Source: Streptomyces sp. ISL-36 (lineage in GTDB: Bacteria > Actinomycetota > Actinomycetes > Streptomycetales > Streptomycetaceae). Taken from it: a stretch of DNA of 64,000 nt. The notes beneath the pieces are model-generated. The model saw only the letters and a program-made list of their open reading frames with translations, searched no databases and was not told the DNA's origin. The stretch covers positions 62,001-126,000 of the forward strand of contig NZ_JAGGOS010000068.1 of the NCBI RefSeq assembly GCF_018614205.1, given 5' to 3'. The translations under genes and the position numbers were made by a program. Positions within the stretch are counted from its first letter, which is position 1. Every line of letters starts with the position of its first letter. Below are positions 1-8,902 of the stretch, piece after piece.

Positions 1-1222
1 CGCCCTTGGTGACGATCACCCCGGTCTGCACGGCGTCGATGGTGCAGCCGGCGAGCGTGCCGCCGCTGCCGTGGTCGCGGAACCATGCGCCCGTGGACGC
101 CTCCCGGATCCGGCAGTCGTCCAGCTGCGCGGTCGCGCCGTCGCTCACCGACACCGCCGTGTTCCGCACCTGCGACAGATCGCTGTCGACGACGTCGGCA
201 CGGGAGCCCCGGTCGAGGACGAACAGCGCGTCCGGCACGTCGTGCACCCGGCACGCGTCGAGGACCGCGGTCGCCCCGTCGCTGACCCAGACGGCCGGAT
301 AGTCGCCCGTACTGTCGTGGATCTCGCACTGGTTGGCGTCCACGCGGGTGCCCGGATCCCACACGGAGAGCCCGTTGCGCCCGAAGCGCCGCACTGTGGA
401 GCGGGTCAGCGTCAGCACCGAACGCGAGCGCAGATCGACCGCGTTCTCGGGAATGTCGTGGATGTCGCAGTCGGAGAGGGTGAGCACCGCGTCCGTGTCC
501 AGGGTGATGCCGTCGGCCGAGGTGCGGTGCACGGAGGAGTCGGTGAGATGAGCGGTCGCGCGGGCGGCGATCTGCAGACCCGTGCCCTTGATCTCGTACA
601 CCTCGCAGCCGATGCCCTCCAGGCCGCTGCCCTCACCGTTGACGGTGATCCCGGCTCCCGAGGCGTGGTGCACCCGGCAGCGTTCCAGGCGTGGGTGGGC
701 GCCGCCGCGCACGGTGATCCCGGACTGCCCGGCCGACACGATCTCGCACTCCTCGAACACCCCGCCGGCGCCGTCGAGTACGGCGATACCGACGCCTGCC
801 GGGTTGTCGACGGTGCAGCGACGGACGGTCGGGCGGGCCGCGCCGCGGACCTCGATCCCGGCGGCGGAACGGGTCACGATCCGCAGATCGAGCAGCTCGG
901 GAGTGCCGTCCTCGACGAGCAGCGCGGGCGCGGCGGCGTCCTGACCCTCGATGTGCAGATCCTGGACGGTGGCCGTGGCCCGCACGGTCAGCGGTACGCC
1001 GTCCACCGGCGCGATCCGTACCGAGCCGATACCGCCCTCCGGGCCGCGCAGGGTGACGGCGCGTCGGATGACGAGGTTCTCCCGGTAGGTCCCGGGCGCG
1101 ACGGTGAGGACGTCGCCGTCGCCTGCGGCCTCCAGAGCCGCGGCGAGGGAGGCGTACTCACCCGTGCGGCGCCGCCACCGCGATGTGCCGGTGTGCGTCA
1201 CCTGGACCGTGCCCTGTGCCAT
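1..1222 (-). CDS. right-handed parallel beta-helix repeat protein (partial, 3' end outside window)
   Basis: The frame stays open from the ATG at 1222 to the left edge, giving about 407 residues without a stop. After a short N-terminal section (MAQGTVQVTHTG...) the protein is made of pectate-lyase-like coils of about 22 residues. These repeat patterns such as 'GITVRGGAHPRLERCRVH' and 'GITLDTDAVLTLSDCDIH', typical of a right-handed parallel beta-helix (PbH1/NosD type). The start follows a GGCGGGGG ribosome-binding stretch. There is no signal peptide, so it probably acts inside the cell. From recollection, Streptomyces proteins with this N-terminus carry a C-terminal CbxX-type AAA ATPase; that part would lie outside the window and is not visible here. 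Confidence 0.85.
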   Translation of the reverse strand, partial: MAQGTVQVTHTGTSRWRRRTGEYASLAAALEAAGDGDVLTVAPGTYRENLVIRRAVTLRGPEGGIGSVRIAPVDGVPLTVRATATVQDLHIEGQDAAAPALLVEDGTPELLDLRIVTRSAAGIEVRGAARPTVRRCTVDNPAGVGIAVLDGAGGVFEECEIVSAGQSGITVRGGAHPRLERCRVHHASGAGITVNGEGSGLEGIGCEVYEIKGTGLQIAARATAHLTDSSVHRTSADGITLDTDAVLTLSDCDIHDIPENAVDLRSRSVLTLTRSTVRRFGRNGLSVWDPGTRVDANQCEIHDSTGDYPAVWVSDGATAVLDACRVHDVPDALFVLDRGSRADVVDSDLSQVRNTAVSVSDGATAQLDDCRIREASTGAWFRDHGSGGTLAGCTIDAVQTGVIVTKG

Positions 1223-1396
1223 GGGTGTGTTCTGCCCCCGCCTCATGCGTCGCTGCTCGTCCGATGCCCCACCGTAGCGCGCGCGGAGCCGCCGGGTTGA
1301 CGGGTCGGGTGCAGGCATCGAGCTCGCCGCGCCCGCGCTCGTCGGTGCTGTCCCTCGGGGGTGTCTCGTGGATGCGGCCCGATACGAAAACACGCT

Positions 1397-2005
1397 CTAG
1401 CTGCCCGCGCCCGTACGCCCCCAGTCGGGGCCGGCCCTGGCCCATGCGCGGTCCAGGCGTTCGTACCGCCGGTGGACCAGCCGTCGTACGACCACCCGTC
1501 TGGCGGCCTCGACGAAGACCCCGGCCAGGGCCGCCGAGAGGAGCCCGACGATCACCGCGTGGGCGTGCGCGGTCTCCGGCCGCATCGGCGCCGTGACCGG
1601 GCGCCCCTTCCGGTCCGTCCAGAGCCGGAAGGTGTCGCCCGGATCGGCGAACTCCCGGCGGGCGGCCACCGTCCCCGTCCTGGACGTGCCGTCCGGTGCC
1701 GTCCAGCGGGCCACCACGGGCCGACGGACCGGCTGCTCACCGGCGGACTCGGGGCTCTGCAACCCGGGCGCGGGGGTGCCGGCGAGCCGGACCACCCGGG
1801 CCGTCGTCTCCCGCCGCTGGTCGTACTGGGCCCGTACCGCACGTTGGAGGGAGGCATCGGTCCGCGCTCCGGAGATCCACCCGACCGTGGGCGCCGCGAA
1901 CACGAGCAGCACGACGGCCGTCAGCGCGACCCACGCCTCGATCAGGTCCGTGGTCCGGCACAGGGGATTGCGCCGCCAGCGCCAGACTCCGGTGACTGCC
2001 TGCAC
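1397..2005 (-). CDS. Rv1733c-like two-helix membrane protein
   Basis: This 202-residue protein has two predicted membrane helices, near residues 20-42 (VALTAVVLLVFAAPTVGW) and 155-175 (VIVGLLSAALAGVFVEA). Between them lies an extracytoplasmic segment containing 'RWTAPDGTSRTGTV' and 'GDTFRLWTDRKGRPVTAPM'. This architecture matches the actinobacterial Rv1733c-like family, whose biochemical role is unknown. The GTG at 2005 is chosen because a GAGGGGG stretch sits 8 nt upstream. A GTG at 2014 is in frame but lies too close to that stretch. The reading frame runs on upstream over the MOSC gene, but that part is only an antisense-frame shadow. Confidence 0.75.
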   Translation of the reverse strand: MQAVTGVWRWRRNPLCRTTDLIEAWVALTAVVLLVFAAPTVGWISGARTDASLQRAVRAQYDQRRETTARVVRLAGTPAPGLQSPESAGEQPVRRPVVARWTAPDGTSRTGTVAARREFADPGDTFRLWTDRKGRPVTAPMRPETAHAHAVIVGLLSAALAGVFVEAARRVVVRRLVHRRYERLDRAWARAGPDWGRTGAGS

Positions 2006-2124
2006 GCCCCGCACCCCCTCGTCGTTCGTCGCTCTCCCAACGAGTCTGCCCCGGAGGCGTGTTCCCTGCCCGTCGGGACGCGAAGTGTGACGCGCCTCGC
2101 GCGGCCCTCGAACAGCCGCGGCGC

Positions 2125-2949
2125 TCAGTCGAGGATCTTGACCTCGTCGCCGACCCGGATCGTGCCGGTGTGCTCGGGAACGAGGTTCTGGCCGAAGATC
2201 AGCCGGCTGCCGTCCTTGCGGTGGCGGGCGAGGGTGCGCAGCGGCTCCTTGCCGCGCTCGCCGGTCTCCTGGTCGGTGGTGGTCACGACACAGCGACCGC
2301 AGGACCTGGCGACCCGGAAGGTGACCTCGCCGATGGAGAGCCGGGTCCAGCCGTCCTCGGCCCAGGGCGCGGTGTCGTCGACCACGACGTTCGGCCGGAA
2401 ACGGTTCATCGGCAGGGGGCCCTCGTCGGCGTGGTCGCCCTGGGCGATCAGCGAGTTGAGGGCGTCGAGGGAGGAGGTGGTGGTGACCAGGAGCGGGAAT
2501 CCGTCCGCGAAACTCACCGTCTCGCCCGGCAGCGCGTACTCCGGGTTGATCGGACGCCGGTGCGCCGGCTCGTCCATGTGGACGAGCCGGGCCTCCGTCT
2601 CCAGATAGGCGCTGAACCACGCGTCGGCCGCGTCATCGGCCGGGACCGCCTCCACCGGAGTCTCGAAGACCTCCACCCGGATCGTGGACGACGGCCGCGG
2701 CACCTCGATCGAGAGAGCGGGCCGGCCGGGCGCGGACACCCGGACGCCGCCGCCGGACAGCGGCTCGGCGGCGGCCAACGCCATCCGCGGATGACGGCGT
2801 TGGGTCACGACCTTTCCCGACGCGTCCACCACGGTCCAACGGCGGTCACCAGCCAGTCCCCATGGCTGGACCTCCGCCTCGGCGGGCGCGAAGCCGCGCA
2901 TCGCCTTGACCGGGTGGACGTGGACGGAGCGCACAACAGGAATCGGCAT
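2125..2949 (-). CDS. MOSC domain protein (YcbX/mARC-like)
   Basis: The protein is 274 residues long. An N-terminal MOSC beta-barrel (residues 1-125, starting VVRSVHVHPVKAMRGFAPAEA) is followed by the MOSC domain (about 130-274). The conserved 'NRFRPNVVVD' and 'RSCGRCVVTTTDQETG' segments contain the Cys expected to bind molybdenum cofactor in this family. Family members move reducing equivalents to N-hydroxylated compounds or handle Moco sulfur; the substrate cannot be read from the sequence. The length is usual for YcbX-like proteins. It is probably leaderless: CAGGAT lies 6 nt before the ATG and no Shine-Dalgarno sequence is present. Confidence 0.9.
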   Translation of the reverse strand: MPIPVVRSVHVHPVKAMRGFAPAEAEVQPWGLAGDRRWTVVDASGKVVTQRRHPRMALAAAEPLSGGGVRVSAPGRPALSIEVPRPSSTIRVEVFETPVEAVPADDAADAWFSAYLETEARLVHMDEPAHRRPINPEYALPGETVSFADGFPLLVTTTSSLDALNSLIAQGDHADEGPLPMNRFRPNVVVDDTAPWAEDGWTRLSIGEVTFRVARSCGRCVVTTTDQETGERGKEPLRTLARHRKDGSRLIFGQNLVPEHTGTIRVGDEVKILD

Positions 2950-2955
2950 GCCGTC

Positions 2956-2961
2956 ATCCTG
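2956..2961 (-). promoter_or_regulatory. -10-like hexamer for leaderless MOSC gene
   Basis: CAGGAT on the minus strand ends 6 nt before the ATG at 2949, the spacing expected when transcription starts at the start codon. Confidence 0.45.
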
Positions 2962-2985
2962 CCAGCCGCTCCCGAGAGGGCGTCG

Positions 2986-3453
2986 TCAGTACCCCCCGCC
3001 CTGGTAGGGGCGGTTGTACGGGTCGTCGTAGGGGGCGGGCGCCGGAGCGGGCCGTGCGGCCGCCGGGCGCATCGCCTCGTACCCCGTGGCCACCGGACGC
3101 TGCGGCTGCTGGGGCTGGCCCGGGTAGCCGCGCGGACCGGCCGGCTGCTGCGGGATGTACGGCGCCGGAGCGTGCTGCAGCGGCACGGGAGCCATCTGCT
3201 GCATCGGCTGCGGGTAGCCGTAGGACCCGCCGCCGGTGTAGGCCGGGGCGGGGCTGGGTGCCGCCGGGAGGGCGGGCATGGCCGCGGGCAACGCCGGCAG
3301 ATAGCTGTTGCCGGTGTCGTACGCGGAAGGCACTCGGATCGGGGCGATCTGAGGCGTGCCCCGCTCCGCGACCAGGGAGTCGTAGATCGGGGTGTCGGGG
3401 AACGACGGCGCGGTGTAGTAACCGCCTCCGTAGGTGGAGCGGGGGGAGGTCAT
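2986..3453 (-). CDS. DUF6643 family protein
   Basis: This 155-residue protein begins MTSPRSTYGGGYYTAPSF and contains 'IYDSLVAERGTPQIAPIRVP', the recognisable core of the Streptomyces DUF6643 family. The rest is low-complexity Pro/Ala/Tyr/Gln sequence (repeated PQQP, PAP and GGY patterns), probably disordered. No signal peptide or membrane segment is seen and the function is unknown. The ATG at 3453 is chosen over an upstream in-frame start at 3558 because the family starts here. A TAACTT hexamer lies 7 nt before this ATG, which fits a leaderless mRNA. Confidence 0.85.
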   Translation of the reverse strand: MTSPRSTYGGGYYTAPSFPDTPIYDSLVAERGTPQIAPIRVPSAYDTGNSYLPALPAAMPALPAAPSPAPAYTGGGSYGYPQPMQQMAPVPLQHAPAPYIPQQPAGPRGYPGQPQQPQRPVATGYEAMRPAAARPAPAPAPYDDPYNRPYQGGGY

Positions 3454-3460
3454 GGCACAT

Positions 3461-3466
3461 AAGTTA
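3461..3466 (-). promoter_or_regulatory. -10-like hexamer for leaderless DUF6643 gene
   Basis: TAACTT on the minus strand ends 7 nt before the ATG at 3453. Confidence 0.5.
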
Positions 3467-3700
3467 AGCCCACGATGTGCTGGTTGGGGAGCCCGATAAG
3501 AGGGTTGTTTGACGGGTTCTGAGTGACCGTCGATCCACAATGCGAGCGAACGTGACAAAAACGGTCGTCCGAAGAGCCGGCGATCTTGAAAAGCCGAGCT
3601 GGGGAGGGGTTACCCACGGGTCGCACCCGACCTCAGCGGGTGAGTCCGCCATGCCCGGCATTAGGTTGACGTAAGAAATCTTGATGCACCAGGAGCCGCG

Positions 3701-5002
3701 ATGGGGGCGAGCATGTCCATGCTTAAAGGAGCCAATGTTCCGGTGCCGGCGCGCAGTGTGCGTGTCGAATTGGGCTGGCGTTCAGGGACGGGAGTGCCGG
3801 ACGTCGACACCTCGGCGCTACTCCTTGTGTCGGGGAAAGTGCGCTCCGACGCGGACTTCGTTTTCTACAACCAGCCGGAGCACGCTTCCGGGGCGGTACG
3901 GCACGAGGGGAAGCGCACGTCCGGGGGCGCGGCGACGGACACGCTCCACGTGGATCTGGGGCGGGTCGAGCCGGCCGTCGAGCGGATCGTTCTCGCGGCC
4001 TCGGCCGACGGCGGCGACTTCGGCCGGGTGCCGGGGCTCTACGTACGCGTGACGGACGCGGACGGCGGCGCGGAGATCGCACGGTACGACAGTGCCGACG
4101 CGACCGTCGAGACGGCCTTCGTCCTGGGCGAGCTGTACCGACGTCAGGGTGCCTGGAAGTTCCGGGCGGTGGGGCAGGGCTACAGCTCCGGCCTGGAGGG
4201 TCTGGCGAGAGACTTCGGCATCACGGTGGACGAACCGCAGCGGCCGACGGCGCCCGTCGTGACTCCCGCGCCCGCCGCTGCTCCCGCGCCCGCCCCTGCT
4301 CCCGCGGCGACCGCTCCCGCACACGCCCCGGCCCCTGTCGTACCGCCCGCCGCGCCGCAGCCCGTACGGCTCACGAAGGTCACCCTGACGAAGGAATCCC
4401 CGACGGTCTCCCTCGCCAAGCAGGGCGGCACCTCCGGTGCCATGCGGGTGAACCTCAACTGGCAGACGCGCAAGCAGTTCACCGGTTGGGCCGCCAAACT
4501 CGGCAGCGCCCTCGCCCAGCACGCCGATCTCGACCTCGACCTGTGCGCCCTGTACGAGCTGACCGACGGCCGCAAGGGCGTGGTCCAGGCGCTCGGCAAC
4601 GCCTTCGGGGCGCTCCACCAGGCCCCGTACATCCATCTCGACGGGGACGACCGCACCGGAGCCCTCGCCTCCGGAGAGAACCTCACCATCAACCTCGACC
4701 ACAAGGACAAGCTCCGTCGCGTCCTCGTCTTCGTCACCATCTACGAAGGAGCCCGCAGCTTCGCCGATCTGCACGCCACCGTCACCCTCCAGCCGCAGCA
4801 CGGCGCGGCCGTCGACTTCTCCCTCGACGACTGCACCATCCCCTCCACCGTCTGCGCGCTCGCCCTCCTCACCCGTGAGAACGGCGACCTGATCGTCCGG
4901 CGCGAGGCCCGCTATCTCGTACCGCAGCGCGGAGTCAGCCCGCAGCGGACCGTCGACCAGGCGTACGGCTGGGGCATGAACTGGACCCCGGGCCGCAAGT
5001 AG
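3701..5002 (+). CDS. TerD family protein with two TerD-like domains
   Basis: This 433-residue protein has two TerD-type domains. The first (about residues 5-165) contains the diagnostic 'GVPDVDTSALLL', 'DADFVFYNQP' and 'RYDSADATVETAFVLGELYR' segments. A Pro/Ala-rich linker follows (about 180-218). The C-terminal domain (about 219-433) contains 'DLDLDLCALYELTDGRKG', 'YIHLDGDDRTG' and 'GENLTINLDHKDKL', acidic clusters of the kind that bind calcium in this family. TerD proteins are tied to tellurite and other stress responses and to membrane-associated signalling; the exact role is not established. The start at 3701 has AGGAG 5 nt upstream; ATG codons at 3713 and 3719 are possible alternatives. 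It is convergent with the next gene. Confidence 0.92.
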   Translation: MGASMSMLKGANVPVPARSVRVELGWRSGTGVPDVDTSALLLVSGKVRSDADFVFYNQPEHASGAVRHEGKRTSGGAATDTLHVDLGRVEPAVERIVLAASADGGDFGRVPGLYVRVTDADGGAEIARYDSADATVETAFVLGELYRRQGAWKFRAVGQGYSSGLEGLARDFGITVDEPQRPTAPVVTPAPAAAPAPAPAPAATAPAHAPAPVVPPAAPQPVRLTKVTLTKESPTVSLAKQGGTSGAMRVNLNWQTRKQFTGWAAKLGSALAQHADLDLDLCALYELTDGRKGVVQALGNAFGALHQAPYIHLDGDDRTGALASGENLTINLDHKDKLRRVLVFVTIYEGARSFADLHATVTLQPQHGAAVDFSLDDCTIPSTVCALALLTRENGDLIVRREARYLVPQRGVSPQRTVDQAYGWGMNWTPGRK

Positions 5003-5036
5003 CCGCAGAGCGGCCCCACCCGCCACCGGGAGCGGC

Positions 5037-6239
5037 TCACCGGTCGGGTGCCGCCGCGGGACGGGCGTACGTACGGCCCTTCCAGGCCGCGCCCCGCCCC
5101 CGGTAGTGCTGCACGGCCGAGTCCACCGTCATGAGGAGATAGAGGAGCGCGGTGCAGGGGAGGGTGGGAGCGAGCCACAGAGGCTGCCGGTAGTAGCGGA
5201 GCATCGGGAGGTACGTACCCGTCATCACCGCCCACGCGAGCCCGCCCGCCCAGGCCGCCACCGCGTCGCCGCCGGACACCCCCGCCACCAGCGCCACCGG
5301 GGGAGCCAGATAGACGACCGCGAGCCCGGCGACCGTGGCCGCGAGCACGAGGGGGTTGTGACGGAGCTGGGCGTAGGCGCTGCGCGAGACCATCCGCCAG
5401 AGATCGTAGAGACGGGGGTAGGGGCGGACGCTGTCCACCCGCTCGGCGAGCCCCAGCCAGATCCGCCCGCCCGCCCGGCGCACGGCCCGGGCCAGCGACA
5501 CGTCGTCGATCACGGCCTGCCGGATCACCGCGGGCACACCGGCCCGCTCGGCCGTCTCCGACCGCAGCAGGACACAGCCCCCGGCCGCCGCCGTCGCCAG
5601 GGGGCGGCGGCGATTGATCCAGCGGAACGGGTAGAGCTGCGCGAAGAAGTAGACGAACGCGGGGACGACCAGACGCTCCCAGAAGCTCGCCACCCGCAGC
5701 CGGGCCATCTGGGAGACCAGATCCAGATCGTTCGCGACCGCCGCCGTCACCAGGAGGCGCAGACTGTCCGGTTCGTGGGCGATGTCCGCGTCCGTCAGCA
5801 GCAGGAACTCCGGTCCACGCGCGCGTGCCAGGGCCATGCCGTGGCGCAGCGCCCACAGCTTCCCGGTCCAGCCCGGCTCCGGCTCGCCCGGAGAGACGAC
5901 GGTCAGCGGCAGCCCTCCGTACCGCACGGCCAACTCGCCCGCGAGCTTCCCGGTGCCGTCCGTACTGCCGTCGTCGACGAGCACCACCTCGGCGTCGCCG
6001 GGATAGTCCTGGGCGAGCAGCGACGGCAAACTCAGCGGCAGCACCTCCGCCTCGTCCCGCGCCGGTACGACGATCGCGACCCGGGGCCAGACCACCGGCT
6101 CCGCACGCCCAGGGGCAGGGGGCGCCCCGTGGACGGGCGGTGGCAGGCGCTGATCGGTACGCCAGAAGAACCCCTGGCCCAGCAGCAGCCACCCCCAGGC
6201 GGCCAACGAACCCACAGCGATCCAGGCAATGGCGCTCAT
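5037..6239 (-). CDS. hpnB: family 2 glycosyltransferase, hopanoid-associated HpnB type
   Basis: This 400-residue membrane-bound GT-A enzyme starts with a membrane helix (residues 2-25). The GT2 catalytic domain follows, with 'VAIVVPARDEAEVLP', 'VVLVDDGSTDGTG' and the metal-binding 'LLLTDADIAHEPDSL'. 'AVIDDVSLARAVRRAGGRIWLG' is the acceptor-side motif. Several C-terminal helices (about 305-375) complete it. The layout matches the HpnB-type glycosyltransferases often linked to hopanoid or carotenoid loci, but no hopanoid genes lie nearby, so the acceptor is uncertain. The gene is divergent from the racemase-like gene across only 58 bp, and both starts look leaderless. Confidence 0.85.
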   Translation of the reverse strand: MSAIAWIAVGSLAAWGWLLLGQGFFWRTDQRLPPPVHGAPPAPGRAEPVVWPRVAIVVPARDEAEVLPLSLPSLLAQDYPGDAEVVLVDDGSTDGTGKLAGELAVRYGGLPLTVVSPGEPEPGWTGKLWALRHGMALARARGPEFLLLTDADIAHEPDSLRLLVTAAVANDLDLVSQMARLRVASFWERLVVPAFVYFFAQLYPFRWINRRRPLATAAAGGCVLLRSETAERAGVPAVIRQAVIDDVSLARAVRRAGGRIWLGLAERVDSVRPYPRLYDLWRMVSRSAYAQLRHNPLVLAATVAGLAVVYLAPPVALVAGVSGGDAVAAWAGGLAWAVMTGTYLPMLRYYRQPLWLAPTLPCTALLYLLMTVDSAVQHYRGRGAAWKGRTYARPAAAPDR

Positions 6240-6246
6240 TCGCCGC

Positions 6247-6252
6247 AGTCTG
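6247..6252 (-). promoter_or_regulatory. -10-like hexamer for leaderless glycosyltransferase gene
   Basis: CAGACT on the minus strand ends 7 nt before the ATG at 6239. Confidence 0.45.
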
Positions 6253-6285
6253 CCCCAGATCGACGGGGACGCAAGGGTGGTCGGC

Positions 6286-6291
6286 TAGGGT
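6286..6291 (+). promoter_or_regulatory. -10-like hexamer for leaderless racemase gene
   Basis: TAGGGT ends 6 nt before the GTG at 6298. No purine-rich ribosome-binding site fits between them. Confidence 0.55.
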
Positions 6292-6297
6292 GACCGG

Positions 6298-7083
6298 GTG
6301 AAGATCGCGCTCATGGACTCCGGAATCGGCCTGCTCCCGGCAGCGGCCGCGGTTCGCCGACTGCGGCCCGACGCGGATCTGGTGCTCTCCTCCGACCCCG
6401 ACGGCATGCCCTGGGGCCCGCGAACCCCCGAGGATCTCACCGAGCGCGCGCTGGCCGTCGCCCGGGCCGCCGCCGCCCACCGGCCGGACGCCCTGATCGT
6501 GGGCTGCAACACCGCCTCCGTCCACGCCCTGCCCGCCCTGCGGGCCGAGCTGGAGCCCCACATCCCGGTGATCGGCACCGTCCCCGCGATCAAGCCCGCC
6601 GCCTCGGGCGGCGGAAAAGTCGCCATCTGGGCGACCCCGGCCACCACCGGCAGCCCGTACCAGCGCGGACTGATCCGCGCCTTCGCCGAAGGCGCCGAGG
6701 TCACCGAGGTGCCCTGCCCCGGGCTCGCCGACGCGGTGGAGCACGGCGACGCCGAGGCCGTGGAGAGCGCCGTCGCGGCCGCCGCCGCGCTCACCCCTCA
6801 CGACGTACGCGCGCTGGTCCTCGGCTGCACGCACTACGAACTGGTCGCCGAGCGGATCCGCGCGGCGGTGCAGTCCGCCGACCGGCCCCCGGTGGTTTTT
6901 CACGGCTCGGCCGGGGCAGTCGCCGCACAGGCGCTGCGCCGGATCGGCGCCGAGCCCGCACCCGCCGCGTCCCCTACCGGAGGACTGACCGTCCTGCTCA
7001 GCGGACGGACAGCGCAGCTTCCGGCGACGGCCCTGAGCTATGCGGAAGGCCGCCTGCTCGGGGCCGCGGCTCCGGCACGCTGA
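6298..7083 (+). CDS. aspartate/glutamate racemase family protein
   Basis: This 261-residue protein has the Asp/Glu racemase fold. The N-terminal 'IALMDSGIGLLP' is followed by two catalytic-type cysteines, Cys70 in 'IVGCNTAS' and Cys177 in 'LVLGCTHYE', the acid/base pair used by glutamate racemase (MurI). It interconverts an acidic amino acid, or an analogue, between L and D forms in the cytoplasm. The N-terminal 'SSDPDGMPWGPRTPEDL' resembles the 'YPYG' substrate loop of MurI. It may be a second glutamate racemase rather than the housekeeping one. The GTG start with a -10-like hexamer 6 nt upstream suggests a leaderless transcript. Confidence 0.85.
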   Translation: MKIALMDSGIGLLPAAAAVRRLRPDADLVLSSDPDGMPWGPRTPEDLTERALAVARAAAAHRPDALIVGCNTASVHALPALRAELEPHIPVIGTVPAIKPAASGGGKVAIWATPATTGSPYQRGLIRAFAEGAEVTEVPCPGLADAVEHGDAEAVESAVAAAAALTPHDVRALVLGCTHYELVAERIRAAVQSADRPPVVFHGSAGAVAAQALRRIGAEPAPAASPTGGLTVLLSGRTAQLPATALSYAEGRLLGAAAPAR

Positions 7084-7165
7084 CGGAATCGCCGACGGGC
7101 CGTTGACGGTCCGTTGACGGACCGCGGCGCCGCGTCGAGCGGGCGCCGCACGCGCGGAACGTGAG

Positions 7166-7171
7166 TAGGCT
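7166..7171 (+). promoter_or_regulatory. -10-like hexamer for leaderless membrane protein gene
   Basis: TAGGCT ends 7 nt before the ATG at 7179. This decides the start against the in-frame GTG at 7161, which would lie upstream of the inferred transcript. Confidence 0.55.
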
Positions 7172-7178
7172 GCGAGCC

Positions 7179-7814
7179 ATGAGGGACCATTCCCGCCACC
7201 CCCACCACCCCCGGCCCCTGGACACCGACGTACCGGTACCCGAGGTCTGGACCGGTCGCGCCACCAACCGGGTCCAGTGGGTGCTGGCGATCGCCGGCGC
7301 GGCCTTCGTCGCGCTGGGCATCGAGCTCGCCGTCGCCTCGCCGTGGACGTCCGGCATCGTTCCGCTGCTGATGTCGGTGATCGGCTGCGTGGCGGCCGGC
7401 CTCCTGATGCTGTTCGGCACGCTCGCCTTCGTCCACGTCGCGGTGAAGGTCGACGACCGGGCCATGGAGGTCCGCTGCGGACACATCGGCCTGCCACGCC
7501 GCCGGATCCCGCTGTCGCAGGTGGCCGACGTCGCCATCGCGCCGAAGGTCACCCCGCGCCACTGGGGCGGTTGGGGGTACCGCTGGCTCCCCGAGAAGGG
7601 AACGGGCGTCATCGTCCGGCGCGGCGAGGCCCTGGTTCTGACGCTGGTCGACGGCCGTACCTTCACCGTCACGGTCGACGACGCCGACTCCGCCGTCCGG
7701 GTCATCCGCGACCGTCTGAGCCGTACGACGCCGGACACACCCCCCGCGCCTCCCGCACCGCCCACCACCCCACCGGTCCCGCCGGTCACACCGACCGGGC
7801 CGACGAGCGCCTGA
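7179..7814 (+). CDS. two-helix membrane protein with PH-like C-terminal region
   Basis: The protein has 211 residues. A His/Pro-rich N-terminus is followed by two membrane helices (about residues 33-52 and 60-82) and a cytoplasmic beta-rich segment containing 'HVAVKVDDRAMEVRCGHIG', 'GGWGYRWLPEKGTGVIVRRGEAL' and 'LVLTLVDGRTFTVTVDDAD'. That segment resembles bacterial PH-like domains found in small actinobacterial membrane proteins. The C-terminal 25 residues are Pro/Thr-rich. No catalytic motif is seen and the function is unknown. It runs convergently toward the O-antigen-ligase-like gene. Confidence 0.75.
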   Translation: MRDHSRHPHHPRPLDTDVPVPEVWTGRATNRVQWVLAIAGAAFVALGIELAVASPWTSGIVPLLMSVIGCVAAGLLMLFGTLAFVHVAVKVDDRAMEVRCGHIGLPRRRIPLSQVADVAIAPKVTPRHWGGWGYRWLPEKGTGVIVRRGEALVLTLVDGRTFTVTVDDADSAVRVIRDRLSRTTPDTPPAPPAPPTTPPVPPVTPTGPTSA

Positions 7815-7867
7815 GGCCGCCGGACGGTCGTCGCAGATGTCGGGCGGGTCCACTCGTCTGTCGTCAC

Positions 7868-8902
7868 TCAGGTGTCCTGGTCGGTCGCTGCCACGCGGGC
7901 CGATGCCAGGCCCGCGAGGAGCCCGGCGCCGGCCGTGACCGGTGTGAAGCTCAGCGCGCTGCCGACCGTGGCGAGAGCGGCGAGTGCCGTCAGCGCCGCC
8001 CCGGCGGTGAGGACGACCGCCGTCGAGCGGGGCGAGAACCACAGACCGCAGAGCAGCCACCCGTAGACGGCACCGAGGAGCACGACCCCCGGCACACCCT
8101 GTTCGGCCGCCTGCTGGAGCGGTGCCGAATGCGGCTTGTCGTCCCTGTGCGGCGCCTCCCGGGCCGTCGGGCTCAGCGCGCCGAACCGGTCGGGGCCGGT
8201 CCCGCGCAGCGGATTCTCCCTGGCAAGCGCGACGGCGTCCTGCCACAGCAGCACCCGGTGAGAGGTCAGCGGACCCTCCAAGGAGACCGTGAGCCCGACG
8301 GGAAGAGCCTTCTCCCCGACCGCCCAGGAGGCCCCGACGACCAGGCCCGCCGCCAGTGCCAGCCCCGCGAGCCCGAGGAACCGGCGCCGCATGCGTACCG
8401 CAGCCAGCGAGCAGAGCAGCACGCCGAACGCCGCCAGGAAGCCCACCACGGAGCCCCGGGTCAGCGCCACACCCGCCACCGTCAGGGCGAGCCCCCGCAG
8501 AAGCAGCCGGCTCGGCAGCGAACCGGCCGCCGCGGCCGCGCAACAGGCCGCCCCGGCGGCGAGCACGAGCAGCGCCGCGGTCGCGCCCGTATGACCGGGC
8601 GGTACGGAAGCGACGGGTGAGGCGCCCGGCACGCCCGGTCCGGAGGCCCAGGCGAGGGCGAGCGCGGCGAGGGACGCGGTCGCCGCGGCGGCCACGGGGA
8701 GCAGCGTGCCGGAGATCCGTCCGCACGCGTAACCGGCCGCGAGGGCCAGCACGGCGAGGAGGATCCCCTCGGGGCGCGCGTCGCGCCCGGCGGCGCTCAC
8801 GAGCGACCACAGCGCGCAGGCGCCGAGAACCAGTGCCCCGGCGACATCGAGCACCCGCCCACGCTCGCGCACGACGGCCCGCTCAGCCGCAGGTGCAGCC
8901 AT
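7868..8902 (-). CDS. O-antigen ligase / Wzy-like polytopic membrane protein
   Basis: This 344-residue protein is almost entirely hydrophobic, with about ten predicted membrane helices. The long extracytoplasmic loop typical of O-antigen ligases and polymerases is present, with 'SHRVLLWQDAVALARENPLRGTGPDRFG' split over about residues 220-250 and 'HSAPLQQAAEQGVPGVVLLG' after it. Such proteins transfer lipid-linked glycans on the outer face of the membrane; in Gram-positives the acceptor is usually unknown. The ATG at 8902 is preceded by a GGGGGG stretch about 9 nt upstream. An open frame extends much further upstream over the lnt gene, but that is antisense shadow. Confidence 0.8.
   Translation of the reverse strand: MAAPAAERAVVRERGRVLDVAGALVLGACALWSLVSAAGRDARPEGILLAVLALAAGYACGRISGTLLPVAAAATASLAALALAWASGPGVPGASPVASVPPGHTGATAALLVLAAGAACCAAAAAGSLPSRLLLRGLALTVAGVALTRGSVVGFLAAFGVLLCSLAAVRMRRRFLGLAGLALAAGLVVGASWAVGEKALPVGLTVSLEGPLTSHRVLLWQDAVALARENPLRGTGPDRFGALSPTAREAPHRDDKPHSAPLQQAAEQGVPGVVLLGAVYGWLLCGLWFSPRSTAVVLTAGAALTALAALATVGSALSFTPVTAGAGLLAGLASARVAATDQDT

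Noticed and set aside
71..1300. 409-codon plus-strand open frame over the left edge
   Set aside because: It is antisense to the beta-helix gene, whose translation shows clear repeat structure; the plus frame has none.
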